The notes under the pieces were generated by a model that worked only from the letters and a program-made list of their open reading frames with translations, did no database searches and was not told where the DNA came from. A stretch of 64,000 bases of DNA from Apostichopus japonicus (lineage: Eukaryota; Echinodermata; Holothuroidea; Aspidochirotida; Stichopodidae): contig NC_092563.1 in assembly GCF_037975245.1 (NCBI RefSeq), forward strand, positions 5,893,501-5,957,500, written 5' to 3'. A program made the position numbers and the translations under genes. Every line of letters begins with the position of its first letter. Position 1 is the stretch's first letter. Below are positions 39,134-51,010 of this stretch, piece after piece.

Positions 39134-39489
39134 CTAAAACTGCAGATGATAACTGTATATAATTGAATTAAAAGAACCTTAATTCGGAGCAATCTTAACA
39201 AACCAAGAAATTATGAATAAGGAGGGTGTCAGGCATATATAGCAGTCTATGCATCGTCATGGAAACTTGTGGGGCGAAAAAAGGTTGTATGCTATATCAA
39301 GTTGATATTTACCTGAATAATAGATGACAATACTGCATTTACGTGGTACCTTCTACTACAGTATACAGCTCTTACATGTTAGAGGTTTGTAAGACCATTT
39401 TGAATAGTGGGTGGGTTAAGGTTGGTTGGATGGATGGATGGATAGATACTAACAAACAAGATGTGAACCATATGACTACATTGGAATAG

Positions 39490-39590
39490 AACAAGGAAAT
39501 TTAAGTTTGGAACGGGATTCGAACCAGTTACTCTGGAAGACAAACATGTCACTATACATTGTACGAGTCCAATGTGTTCGCACCATTCTT
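39490..39590 (-). mobile_element. Possible tRNA-related SINE fragment
   Basis: Read on the minus strand there is a perfect B-box-like ggttcgaatccc (near 39511-39522) preceded by about 60 bases that could hold a degenerate A box. A (GGAT)n run lies about 65 bp away on its 3' side, a common SINE tail partner. I cannot fold it into a proper tRNA and borders are not found. Confidence 0.3.
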
Positions 39591-42500
39591 ACATGAGTGC
39601 AAAATATAGTACTAGTATTACAACATATACGCTATGTGTATAGACGCATAAGAATGTTCGATATTTTCTCAAACCGATATGAATACAAAACGCCTACCAC
39701 GCTGTCATAATGGGTATAGAGGCCTATACAATGTAGGAATTCCACTCATTGCGATTGCATTGTCATCAGATGACGTCAAGTTTCATGTATAGGCCTATAT
39801 CGCTTCCAGCAGCTGATTGAACCATTGTGTGCATGGGAGATTACGATTAATACATATTTATAATTCATATAGACAGAATTATCGTACGAGAGAATGAATT
39901 TATTCTAGTATACTCGAGGGAAACAAAGTCACGAGAAAGGACTGGGAAGGTTTTGTAATATTTAAAATAAAAAGTCGTCGAAAAACGATGGAAGTATATA
40001 TCTATGATAAATTAGACGTACTGTACTTATATACGCGTCCCACAATCTCTTAAAATAGGTTTGTACATTACGTATAAAATAACACGGAGACCAGGCTCAC
40101 ACAATTCCAAACACTGTAAGGCTATCACTTACTAATTCACGTGCGATGTTTGACTTATACAGCTATCCGTTCGATCACTTCTGTTTATTTACATAAATGA
40201 ATATTCAAATTACTTCCCAAAGATGTCTTAAAAGCAATTAGAGCAAGTGTGTTGGCATACATAAAGACGATCGCCCTGTGATGCTTATAGCCATGTCTAT
40301 AACACTGTATAAACGCGTCAGCTTTCCTTACCGCAGCCCCTGGTTAGATTTCAGATTTTCAAATCCTTTCCCTGGAAAGATTCGGTCAATCCTTTAATGA
40401 GAGGCAACTTTCAACCAATTCAAGGTAAAAAGAAGGCAAAAAAGTCTGAACTAAACAGTAGCCACGGATTCCCAAGACGCGTGATTTATTTCAGCCAATT
40501 TCGCGTTCATGAGTGTGTGTATAGGTTCAACGCCTTTCCTCCATGGTGTTCAATGACTGCACGACTTAAAGGAATATATAGATATTCTTCCACACATAAG
40601 ACAGGTACTGTTCACGTAAAATATGTGCATGATCTGTGAACATATGAAAGTTTTTGAATACTTGGAACTTTCATGTTAAGTTTTTGTTAATGCAGCAAGC
40701 TATAGAGAAAATAGCACATATTTTTTGAGTTGGGAAATTGGGGTAAGGGTGGGGTGGGGGTGGGAATGTTTAAATTTTTCCGATTACTGGAAGCAGATTG
40801 AACGGGATGTCTTCAGCTCTCATATATATGAGAAAGTGTTCCGAGATTCTGGGACTATACCGTTCAAACCTCTTACGTCAGATGACGGCTGTGGTCCCCG
40901 AAGAAGGAATGCGGCGTGTTTGCCTCTTCATTTAATGAATATTCATTAAGCTTGATATAAGTCGGTTTCATTCACGGTGATCACATTGCTTCGCAGCTGC
41001 ATAGATGAGCGAATCAAATAAACCAAGGTATTGCTATTTATCAATCCGGGTTTCGCTGAACTAAATTGTCATATAGAGATACCAAATGAACATTTTTAAT
41101 TTGTTTGAATATTTAATTACTTTGTAAAATTTGTGACATCATTTTTTCTCTTGAATACAAGATTGAGTAAATGGACGGAAAGAACTGTCAGTTTCTTTCA
41201 AATGCGTTATAGTAGACGTTTAATGTCCTGGAATACTTTATATGACAATAGCATATAGTAAAAGATTTCACAGCAAAGATACGGTCTTTATAGCCTTATT
41301 TTGCATATACGATTCTAGGCGAACGCTTTTTTTGTTATGAATTTGTTATAAAATTTAAGATTGGATCAACCCACTATAGCTTAATACGTAGAAGCTAAGG
41401 ACCCTAGAATTGACGAAGGAAGTTTATATATACTACTGACTCCTTGAAAGTAAATTAGATAGGCTATCTTGATAGCTGAAAATTTAATCACTAAACTAAA
41501 ATAATGCTTTTCAATCAATCCGTTTCATGAAGATCAGTTAGGCTACTGCATGTAATGTATAGGTTCAACAATTCTATATCAATTTCTAATCAGGACTTTG
41601 CGATTATCTTTATTTTATAACTTGAAGGTTACAAACAAAAACGCTCCAAAATATTTCTTATTGCGCAGAACATTGGAAGGAAGACTATAAACAAAACAGT
41701 AAAAAAATGAACATTTATTTTCCGTATACCACGTGGTTTTTTTCATATTCGGGCAATCTTCTGAATATCGCTTTAAGTGGTCAGTTTGCATTGATGCTCT
41801 TCTGCCAGGACTGATAGGTTTTTACCTCTTAAAGTCTGCGTTGTTGACTATCAACCGAAAAGAATTCAATTAAAGGATTTTGGTACAAAGCGTCGAGCTC
41901 GCTTTGATGAGATTAACCCAGAAAGATTTATTGAACGTTAAGGATACTTCTCCCAGCTTAAAGGTTACTTCAAAATGAACTTCGTCTTCTTGTTTATAAT
42001 GAAATAATAAAATAAAAAAATCAGATATCGAAAAATATATTTTACACACATTTTGTTGGGGCCTTTCTCAAATGACATTTCAGATATCGTTACAATGTTA
42101 TTTTCGGTATGAAACCAAGTTGAACAGGGAAAAAAAGGCAAAGACAAAATTAAACATAATAAAATCAATACGAATTTCAAAAAGAAAATAAAAAGAATAA
42201 GCTTTTTCGACATTAAGTGTCTTGAAGTACCGACGGTAAGAAGTATTGCATATATCATTATTGGCGAAAATTTGTTCTTTTATAGTGAGCTGTAAACACG
42301 ACAACCCAGCAATTCAATTTCATTTTGATTAATGTTGCGAAGTAATTTTCTCAATGAGATATATATGGGTTGCTTATCGCATGTACTAGTTACGCGATCA
42401 CCCCCCTCCCCCCATTGGCTTCAACACATATCCCATCACCCAACATGGTTGCCATGGTGTCCCCAAATCTTCGCGCAAGCATCTAAACGTACGGCTCCCG

Positions 42501-42700
42501 CGCTCATCCCTCTTTCCGACTCAATGTTCTATATCATATCCAGGACGGAAACGGCTTTAGACAAGTCAAAATCAGTTGCTGTCCTACTCATTATTTTCTA
42601 GTGTATCATTTTAGCCGTTGCCATGATATTTCGAATCAACTGATATTTAAAGGTGTTAGGTTCGTATGGCTCATCTTTCTGTTCTGTCTCCTTTCTCTAG

Positions 42701-42776
42701 GTCCTCGTGGGAAAAACAGAAGAAGGTAACCCAATTGTAGGCTATATAGCAGTAACCCAATTAGACTCTGAACAGG
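42701..42776 (+). CDS. SMPD3: SMPD3-like coding exon 2
   Basis: Encodes residues 439-463 plus one base. The acceptor is ctttctctag and the donor g|gtaagt. The peptide contains IVGYIAVTQLDSEQ, collinear with the family's IVGYIACTHLHAP segment. The histidine of THL, which corresponds to a catalytic His in DNase I-like phosphodiesterases and bacterial sphingomyelinases, is Gln458 here, and the following HAP is replaced by DSE. The phase joins exon 1 (0) and exon 3 (g|at gives Asp464). Confidence 0.9.
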
Positions 42777-43044
42777 GTAAGTAGTAGATATAGGTTGATG
42801 ATTAATCAGAGATATGTAAGTTACACATTATTATCGTTACCTCGTATTGGTAATCGAGAATGTTTCTGGTTTGTAGAATTTCATCGTTTTTTTTTTTTGT
42901 TTTTTTTTGGTAACAATTACTACAGTGATATCGGATCTATAGAGGGGAAAATGGTAAACGCAATGAAAATTTAGCCCTTGCCGGATAAGAGAAGACATTT
43001 TCTCCGTGACTTATTGAATCATTGAACTTACATTTATTTTGATC

Positions 43045-43045
<1 letters not shown>

Positions 43046-43084
<39 letters not shown>

Positions 43085-43196
43085 GATATATATATATATA
43101 GGCTATATATATATATATAGCCTATATATAGCCTATATATATAGCCTATATATATATAGCCTATATATAGCCTATATATAGCCTATATATATTTAA

Positions 43197-43292
<96 letters not shown>
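43046..43292. repeat. (TA)n array with GCCTATATATA higher-order units
   Basis: A long TA tract is interrupted in 43099-43190 by about eight atagcctatatat units of varied spacing. Because ggctatatatagcc is self-complementary, the interruptions can form nested hairpins. Confidence 0.85.
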
Positions 43293-44589
43293 CCAAGTTA
43301 TCTCATTAGCATTTATGTAATATCGTCTGATTTAGAAAAGGATTTACAACTCTGTGCTTGTGTTACTCAAATTCGAGACAGACAGTTGAGCGACAAGCTT
43401 TCATTCTTTGAAGTTTGTAGGTAGTCTTCACGGGCATGGGTAAAGCTGGAAGACAGCACTGTCAATCACCCGAGATGATTCTGTTATGACGTAACAGGAA
43501 AATGATTAACTTCCGACTGCTATCCCTTATAACTCATGCCTTATAGAATTTTTTTCTGAATGAAGCCTTTTGTGCAGATTTTTGTTTTTATATAAGATTC
43601 AGTAAGACGTCCTTCCAGCAATATGATGACTTCATGATGACGTCAGACCGACATCATCATTTCTTAGTAAGATATTAAATATGTGATGGGTTGAATATTA
43701 TCTATAGAGCAAACTTGCATGCCTCGAAATTTATTTAAGAATGTTTTTTCTTTTCTTCTAAAAACAAACGAAATCACTAATTTCCTCCAGGGCAAAAGCG
43801 CGTCGCGCAATCGATCTCGGCGTGTACGAGAGGGACTATCGTAAAAGTTATTGCTTTGGCGCGACGAATCACATTCTTGCCCCCGACACACATCTTCGTT
43901 TAGACTGCAGACTTTCTACTACGTAGGAATCAAATTAATGAGAAATAGAGGTGATTGAAATTGTCACACAAATGTAGTTTATTCTCGACCCGGGATCTCT
44001 TTACCCTTCTGAATTTTAGATTAAACTATTATATACCGTACACATAGGAATACCAATAAAACATAGAAAAAGAAACAGATTAGTTTTTTTTTTAAAAGAA
44101 AAATGGTTTTAGGACTGCATTTTCCTTTGAAAATTGTCACAGTATGGTTTCTAACATTCTCGACAGCTAAATGTAAAGATGGAATAGTTAGAAACCTAAT
44201 CTGTTATACCCGAGTCTACAAAAAAAACCGCAATGGTCAAAATGAAAATAAGCTTAAACTTAAAAAATTAGCAAATGAAAAAATAACACATTTACATGAA
44301 CTTTATGGGACAAATGGATTAATGTGCTAATTTCAGCCAACACATCATTTCATTTTATATTGTGCACTCTGTCATCAGGATAACCTGATCAGTGCATATT
44401 AATTACGCAAATCATATAAGATACAACAGCCCATTACACATAACTTTGTGAGACACAAACTTTCTGCATTTGATTAAAGTATTAAAGTTCATACCTTTTT
44501 ATATTTAGTGCAAAACCGTCTTCGAGATGATTCATTTCTTTTAATTTCAAACGTTATGTTAACATCTTAAATTTGGGAAATAAGTGGAT

Positions 44590-44715
44590 CTTTTTCGAAT
44601 GGAAATTATAGAAATTTTTTTAAATCGCTTCACGTCCACACCGGTATTCGAACCCAACCGACCGCCCATTCAGGCCCATCATGCCCAAACGGGCTACGCG
44701 GTATACATAACCATG
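44590..44715 (-). mobile_element. Possible tRNA-like / SINE fragment
   Basis: On the minus strand gggttcgaatacc resembles a B box and tagcccgtttgg about 45 bases upstream resembles an A box with two mismatches. A proper cloverleaf does not form, so this is at most a SINE or tRNA pseudogene, followed by an A-rich stretch. Confidence 0.3.
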
Positions 44716-45936
44716 ATGACTTGTCCGAAACCTATATCGGCAGAAGGGAAGTTTTCTCACTGTACATGTACACAAACACAGACCATATGGTATACAGTAT
44801 ACGAGTTATTTATATTTATCCAATCAGGCATGAACCGTTATCCATTTTCGTTCTTAACTATTTCAGCTTTACCATACATAGTCTGAGTCAAAAGCTTAGG
44901 ACTGGCTCCGATGGTCTGTCTTCCCGGGGCCAAACAAGGTTATCTTTTCTAAGCCTTTCATACAAAATTAATAACACAAACGTTTGGAAAGAGCTTCTCT
45001 CATTTACGATCTATATACTACAGTTTTCTTTCTTTTTAAATTTTTCTCTTCAAATTCTTAAAGTCAGTCGATTGAATCTCAGAGGAGATGGCAATCCTTC
45101 ATTTGTCGACATTGCAAGTCAACAGAGAAATAATGATGGATGCCTTTAATGCCCATCTGAATAGACTTAAAAATCTGAAATGTTTCAATTTGGATTTTGT
45201 TTTCTCCTGCCATACAATTTTTGCGCCTTATCTATTATAATGTTAAGAAGAAGAATGAGAGCGGAGGGCGGAGGGTTGGGGGGGGGGCGGGCAGGGGGGG
45301 GGGTATACGGTGCGGATGAAAAAACCAAATGAAGACATATCATTATAGTGAAGCTAAAATCGGTCTTGAGTATTTTCATAAAGAGATAAACACCGCTGAG
45401 ATTTTGATAAAAGAATTACAATGTTTATTGGTATCGTATACTGTCCTACTTTATTGGTGCACTTGAGACACGTTACTAGCTCTCTGTTGCTATGACAACC
45501 ATGCAGATTGTAGGTTATTTAAGACAAAACCTAAGGACACGTTGCAAATCTCATCGGGCAACTTAAAAATCAATTTAGTTTTTTTTTATAAAGTCATTCA
45601 ACACTTCTTAATCTATACTGCATATACAACTGAAATTAAAAAGGCCACGAAAATTGCTAACCTTCATTATTGGTGGCATCTTGATGCGGGAAGGGCAGGG
45701 TATAATCGGGGGAATCTTGCCCAAGAGAATATTCAGTTGCTATCTTTCGGCTTGTTATATATGTAAAAGCGTAATAACGTGATTCACCCCTTCGAATTTT
45801 GTCTCTTCTTTGCTATTCGTTGTCAAAACGTCGGGTGAAGCCTATTGCTTATACACACCTCAAAAGTAAACTTGACTCCCCCTTTTTTTCTCCCCGTTGA
45901 ATCTTATAATCCATGAGTAAATTTGAATATGTCGTG

Positions 45937-46006
45937 GGCAGCGGTGGGTGATGGTGGTGGTGGGTGGGTGGGGGGGTGGCGATGGTCAGTAAGTGGTGGG
46001 TAGTTA
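45937..46006 (+). repeat. G-rich tract with quadruplex potential
   Basis: Repeated ggtgg/gggtggg runs, including a run of seven G, on the coding strand of an intron; several consecutive G tracts of three or more lie close enough to fold as a quadruplex. Confidence 0.55.
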
Positions 46007-47438
46007 TGGCCTGTTGGGTTCACACTGAACTGCATTACGGGCCAGCGTAGTGATGTGAAATAGTAAAGTTGACAAACAATACTTTCAATTAATCACAGTT
46101 AAGTCAATACCCACACTGCTTCATAAACCGCAGACCTTCACCAAGGGGGGCATCGTTAACCATAACTGTAACAAGGATGACACTTTCGTGCTTTTAATGT
46201 TCCGTAGCTATAAAATCTACAATATATATATACACTATAGTATACGGGACAAATATGGTAATCGCCGACCCAGTCTGACTTCCTGCTTCAACGAAAAATA
46301 TCATTACAATTATTTGTCCTACATTCCCGAAGGAAACATTACAGTATACCCTCGTATTAAATATTCATTTGCTGTTAATAAGCATTTCACACTATTATAT
46401 GTATACATATATAGGCTAATATGTCGCATATGATTTTGCACGGTGATATATCACATCGCATAAGCACTTAATATAAACTCTCGACATAAGCTGTCTGCAT
46501 GTACACGCCCAAGTATATAGTAAAGAACAGCCTAAGCAGCTACACGCATTGATAGCACTAATGTATGCAAGGAAATTGACGTTGATTACCAAGTCAGCTG
46601 GTGCTATAGCTGGACAGACTTAAGGAGAATCAATTTCACAGAAAATTCGAAATGTGCATTTCATTAGCCTATACCAAGTGGCTCTTCATCCGATGTCGTT
46701 TTCTTGTGATTCTAAACCTTTGCTTAATATACTGCTGTAAATGTATTGTCATTTGATACCTGGTTAAGTGTCAATTTTAACTGGTGGTCCCTATAGATCT
46801 AAGATTCTCATTGGCTAATTTCAAATCTTAATACATCAACTGAATATTGTGTCTGTGGGTTCCCCTCTTTATACATGTAAGCAAAAATGCAGCGTATACA
46901 ATTTTTGAGTCAATGTGTTAATATTCAACATATTAGCGGATATGATATGAAATTTACTCTGATTTCCTCCGATCAGTTGTTAAAGTGTATTAGAAGGTGT
47001 CAAAGCGGCATGGGGTTTACACAATAATTGAATATTTCTTATGATCATTAATGTGTACATTATGTACATTGGACTGGTGGCGTGCGCAAAGGGGATGGGA
47101 CATACAAGGCCCTACCTACCTGGACAACCTTGCGTTTCGACCTAATCGTAGATCGTTGACCAATTCGTAGTCTTAATATGCCTCAGAATGCAACATTTGA
47201 AGTGACAACTTAAAAATTTCGTTCTGGGAGAGCACCCACCGAGACCCCCCCCCCCTGCATGACAGTCACATTCTACAACCCACAGTCACACCCCACACTC
47301 ACTCTTAATTTGCTTATTATCCCCGACAACTTGTCCATGAAGCTTCATGCCCCCTACGAAACCAGTCGCGGAGTTGGAATTTTGTTGCTTATTCGTCACT
47401 GCCCGTGCAGTCCCTTATATTGGCTGGCGCGGTGACAA

Positions 47439-47440
<2 letters not shown>

Positions 47441-47480
<40 letters not shown>
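47441..47480. repeat. (TA)n microsatellite
   Basis: Uninterrupted alternating A/T run of about 40 bp in intron 2. Confidence 0.9.
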
Positions 47481-47483
<3 letters not shown>

Positions 47484-47933
47484 CCCCTATAAATCAATAT
47501 CTATATCAAATGTTAAATTAAAGTAACACCAAGGTTATAAAGCGTATACTCTTACTTAAATTGCTAACTTGTTAAAATATCACCTGGTGCAAGATGAAAT
47601 ACTCAACGAAAAACATACATTACCACATCGCAAAATTTAATTTGGAGAATTGGAAATAGCTGCAAATACTGTGGAATTTGATCAGTTTTGTCGTTGAAGA
47701 ATAAGTTTTGACGGGTCAAGGATAACTTGAAAAATTTGATATTTTTCAGTTTCTAGCGGTCAGGAGTGACCGATCTCACTCTCGGTGTACATATCCAAGA
47801 ACGCCTGAGCTCTCTATATCAAGTTATGTACAACTCACTATCCTCATCACCCCATAGATATAACATAGATATTATAATCCACAAATCTAACTCTGCTCAC
47901 AAGCCACTAGTCCATTCTGGCTTACTAAATAAT

Positions 47934-48094
47934 CAAGGGCGTAGGAACCGGGGGGCTGGGGGGCGCCAGCCCCCCAGTGAAAAATATGGAGGGGCGGAAG
48001 TATCATTCCGCCCCCCCGCTTAGACCCCTTCCCCAGGCCGGCCATCAGTCTTCAGCCCCCCCCCCCCACTCAAAAGTACCTTCCTACGCCACTG
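47934..48094. mobile_element. hAT-type MITE, 161 bp, exact 8-bp target duplication
   Basis: The ends caagggcgtaggaa and ttcctacgccactg are inverted repeats with a two-base difference. The 8-bp direct repeat taaataat is exact (47926-47933 and 48095-48102). The sub-terminal G and C runs pair with each other as well. This is a third hAT-like end type beside those at 12013 and 12510. Confidence 0.92.
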
Positions 48095-48406
48095 TAAATA
48101 ATTAAATCTTATTCGTTTTGTTTTTGTGTTTGGAAGCGTCCACGTTTTCTCGTGCAGGATATTCTTTTATCAAATAGCAAACGTCACATTGATGACCTCA
48201 TCAACTATTTATAACAGTTACATCAACGGCCCGCCAAAACTTTGACAAGCATAATGGAAAATCCGTCAAGTTATTATAGAGTAGGATCAAAATGGCGCCA
48301 GTTGCATTGTCTTGTACTTAACATGCGTATAGGTACACCTCCATAGTTTCCTCTTTATATATCATTGGAGTCTTGATATAGATTGCCCGACCTTGTTTGT
48401 GGCCGT

Positions 48407-48535
48407 TTACCACAGATAAAGCTATTTGTTATTCACCACAGACAAAGCTATTTGTTATTTACAACAGATAAGACCCATTTCTTATTTACCACAGATAAGA
48501 CCCATTTGTTATTTACCACAGATAAAGCAATTTAC
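48407..48535 (+). repeat. Tandem repeat, five units of about 26-28 bp
   Basis: Units follow the pattern accacagataaagctatttg followed by ttattt; the middle units read aagaccca in place of aagcta. The array lies in intron 2, 200 bp before exon 3. Confidence 0.85.
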
Positions 48536-48735
48536 AAAATATCTGATTAATACCAAGTAAGTCTAATAAGCTAATGTTCTACGTGTCGGAAGCCAAATAA
48601 TAAATACATTGCACATATGGTAGACGATACATCCAAGTTACAAAGCTGTTTTTTTCACTTTACATTTGCAATTTATTTTCTCATCTCGTCTCACTCTGTC
48701 ATTTGATCGGGTCAATTTTTTTTCTAACTCTACAG

Positions 48736-48882
48736 ATAACGATTTTAGATCGATGCAAATGGATAGTATTCTCAAATGGTTGTGTCGATTTCAAGTCCAT
48801 AGCCAGCGACCTAACGACCTAACGGAGATTGTCGCGTTTGATATTCTCTGTGGGACATTCAACTTTGATAATATGTCACCGG
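48736..48882 (+). CDS. SMPD3: SMPD3-like coding exon 3
   Basis: Encodes the end of codon 464 through residue 512 plus one base. The acceptor is ctctacag, the donor g|gtgagt. The peptide includes SILKWLCRF (474-482) and VAFDILCGTFNFDN (496-509), collinear with the family's VAFDVVCGDFNFDN. In that motif the Asp (510 in human SMPD3) is Thr504, while the Asn (512 in human) is kept as Asn506. The Asp is part of the active site in the whole endonuclease/exonuclease/phosphatase fold, so this change is notable. Confidence 0.92.
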
Positions 48883-49401
48883 GTGAGTAACAGAACCATT
48901 ATTGCTTTATCCTTGTATTATAGACATAGTAAAATGATAATGTTGACCCTTTTAGAGAAAGAAATGTAAAAGTATAGTAGATGGAATATTCTTAATAATA
49001 TATATCAAGAAATCCGAGAGAGATAAAAATAAAAGTCGCCACGAGGTGGTTGATTAAAAGTCACAATGTATAAAGGTCATGCGCCATGATGGCAAAACAA
49101 ACATGGTGATTGGTAATTGGCTTTTTTACTTTCTTTCTTTCCAAAAAAACGGTGAGATTGCCAACGGTTTTCTTAAATGTTATTCTACACCAAGATCTCT
49201 TAAAAACGCAGTTCCTATAGTGTGACTATCGTCGACTTTATTCAAATCGTGGGATGACCAAATCACACATTTTGGGGAATTTTCATCTTCGTTTTGGCAA
49301 ATTCTATGAATACTAATGTGAAAAAGTATCTGAGGCAGCGATATTTTAAGATAAGAAGAGAACGGAAAGATTTAATACTCTCTAATTAATCTAAGCGAGT
49401 G

Positions 49402-49470
49402 CAGTGGCGGATCCAGGAATTCTCAAAAATCTTTTCGGATGGCGGATGGGGGGGGGGGGGTCTTGGAAGA
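49402..49470. mobile_element. Solo hAT-like terminus
   Basis: cagtggcggatccagg followed by a G-run resembles the left ends of the hAT-type elements at 12510 and 36023. I could not find the matching right end or a repeat of the flanking agcgagtg, so the element is truncated or the right end has decayed. Confidence 0.45.
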
Positions 49471-49628
49471 TACCTAAATTATCTCGAAATCACGGTTAAT
49501 GGGGAAACATTAGTAAAAACTTTGGCATGCACGTGCTAGAAACATAGCTACCTCACTGTATGTATTTCTTTTTGATTAACATTTATATTATTGCTATTTT
49601 TTAGTTTTAAAACATGGTAGATAGGCGA

Positions 49629-51010
49629 AGCCCGGGCGCGAATTTTTTTTTCCCAAACAGGTTCTCAATTACGGAGTTTTCAGCCAATCAGATTGCTCGT
49701 GACGTCAGCATCAAACGCTTGATAGTTCGAAGACATACACTGAGTTACACACTGACACTTAATAAAGTCTTGTTACGCGGTTTCCCTGCAAACGCCCTAA
49801 CTTTTTACTTTTAATGCTTGGATAACATGTTGACCTTACTTATGATACATACGCTACATTCTATCGGTTTCGTGTTTACGCCATCCAAGATTCGTCAGCC
49901 GTTCTATTGAAATCGGAATTCGTTTCGTGGAATGGGTAGGCCTACACCAAAATCAACTTCACGACGCGAGTTCAGTCTTGAATGAATATACGCAAAATAG
50001 TTTAGTGTATAGTCAAGGCTTCATAATTGACGCACCCCCGTAATTGACGCACCTTCAATTATTACTAGCAACGATAGAGCAGGCCACTGCCTAAACTTTT
50101 TGCAGTCAAGCAGAATTACATATTTCATGAGTTTGAATCCATTTCAGCTATTTGATGACCAAATTGTGGAATTTTTAAGCTTTTAACACCCTTCCCCCCG
50201 GTTTTGTACGTTCAGTTTTTGGGCATTTGGAAATCTTGCACCCTAAAACTAACCAACATTTCCTCAATATCATGGACAACACTACTCTCTGGGACCTGAT
50301 CTGTCTAAGCTTAGAGGCTCAAAGTATAGCAAACAGCATCTAAAGTCAATGGATGTATACTAAAGCCTTCACTACAGTTAGCTTATCGACGAATGTGTCA
50401 ATTTAGGGGTATGAAAGAACTTGACACGGCAGACATTTTGTGGTCAAGTTCTGCTCAATTGTACGTTGCATATGCACAGAACAATAAATATATTGAGATC
50501 ATTACATTTCTGAGGAACCACACTTATGAAAAACACATACAGTTGAGTGATTTTGATTTTTCCTTGATAGAAATCGTTGATCAAATCCTTAAGTGCGTCA
50601 ATTATGAGCCCACCATGCTACAGTATGATGTATTTCCGTCAGTGCACTGTGTACACAGTTATAATACATATAGGCCTATATCGCATGTGTTATGTACCCC
50701 TGTACGAAACTTTCACTGTGCGATGTTATCGATAAATGCCTTCACAGAAATCTTCGATCAAAGTAGATCATACAATACTAGTGTGCTCATTATGTCTAAA
50801 CCAATTCCAAACACATCTACATATATTTACGAAAAGCTGCGGGTAATTTTGAACGGGTATATCTTCGTTGCAACGAATGGATGCAGACATTTTGATAACC
50901 TCGAAGTGAAGGGTTTTATTGTTATGACGTAACTTTTCCGACCAATCATGAGCTACTATTTATACACAATTGAAAACCTGTTTGGGAAAAAAAAATTCGC
51001 AGCCCGGGCT
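49629..51010. mobile_element. 1.38-kb inverted-repeat DNA element of unassigned superfamily
   Basis: The left end begins agcccgggcgcgaa followed by nine T, cccaaacagg, then tctcaatt; the right end is its reverse complement over about 44 bp with one inserted base and one mismatch. Further in, both ends carry ccaatca and a tgacgt-type word (left near 49699, right near 50923). The interior contains a 179-codon ORF. No flanking direct repeat is evident (left flank ...taggcga, right flank cctttgt...), so the element's superfamily and exact borders are open. Low divergence between the ends suggests a fairly recent copy. Confidence 0.85.
50393..50932 (+). CDS. Unrecognised 179-codon ORF inside the inverted-repeat element
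   Basis: ATG to stop, 179 codons, the longest frame in the window apart from the two main exons. The frame is open a further 21 codons upstream of the ATG. The product has mixed, protein-like composition (charged, aromatic and hydrophobic residues spread evenly), with about five Cys and several His but no metal-binding pattern I can name, no signal peptide and no membrane segment. I do not recognise a transposase DDE/DDD core or an HTH. It could be an accessory protein, a truncated transposase or a captured fragment. It ends only about 35 bases before the inner part of the right inverted repeat. Confidence 0.4.
   Translation: MCQFRGMKELDTADILWSSSAQLYVAYAQNNKYIEIITFLRNHTYEKHIQLSDFDFSLIEIVDQILKCVNYEPTMLQYDVFPSVHCVHSYNTYRPISHVLCTPVRNFHCAMLSINAFTEIFDQSRSYNTSVLIMSKPIPNTSTYIYEKLRVILNGYIFVATNGCRHFDNLEVKGFIVMT

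Larger units (their letters stand above)
37834..42700 (+). other. Intron 1 of SMPD3-like gene (4.9 kb)
   Basis: Bounded by gtgagt and by a polypyrimidine tract ending ctttctctag. It contains the mini-foldback at 38463, a (TA)n palindrome at 39061-39133, a (GGAT)n run at about 39428-39444 and a tRNA-like B box near 39510. The protein alignment is continuous across it, so no exon is missing. Confidence 0.85.
42777..48735 (+). other. Intron 2 of SMPD3-like gene (6.0 kb)
   Basis: Bounded by gtaagt and ctctacag. It contains the 250-bp (TA)n/(GCCTATATATA) array, a G-rich tract at about 45258-45302, another at 45937-46006, a second (TA)n tract at 47441-47480, the MITE at 47934 and a 27-bp tandem repeat at 48407. 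No additional coding exon is needed for the alignment. Confidence 0.85.

Noticed and set aside
39505-39525. Possible tRNA gene from the B-box match
   Set aside because: No cloverleaf can be folded around it; kept only as a low-confidence SINE-like fragment.
44721-45149. 142-codon plus-strand frame in intron 2
   Set aside because: No recognisable content; the SMPD3 alignment is continuous across this intron, and codon usage looks like random AT-rich sequence.
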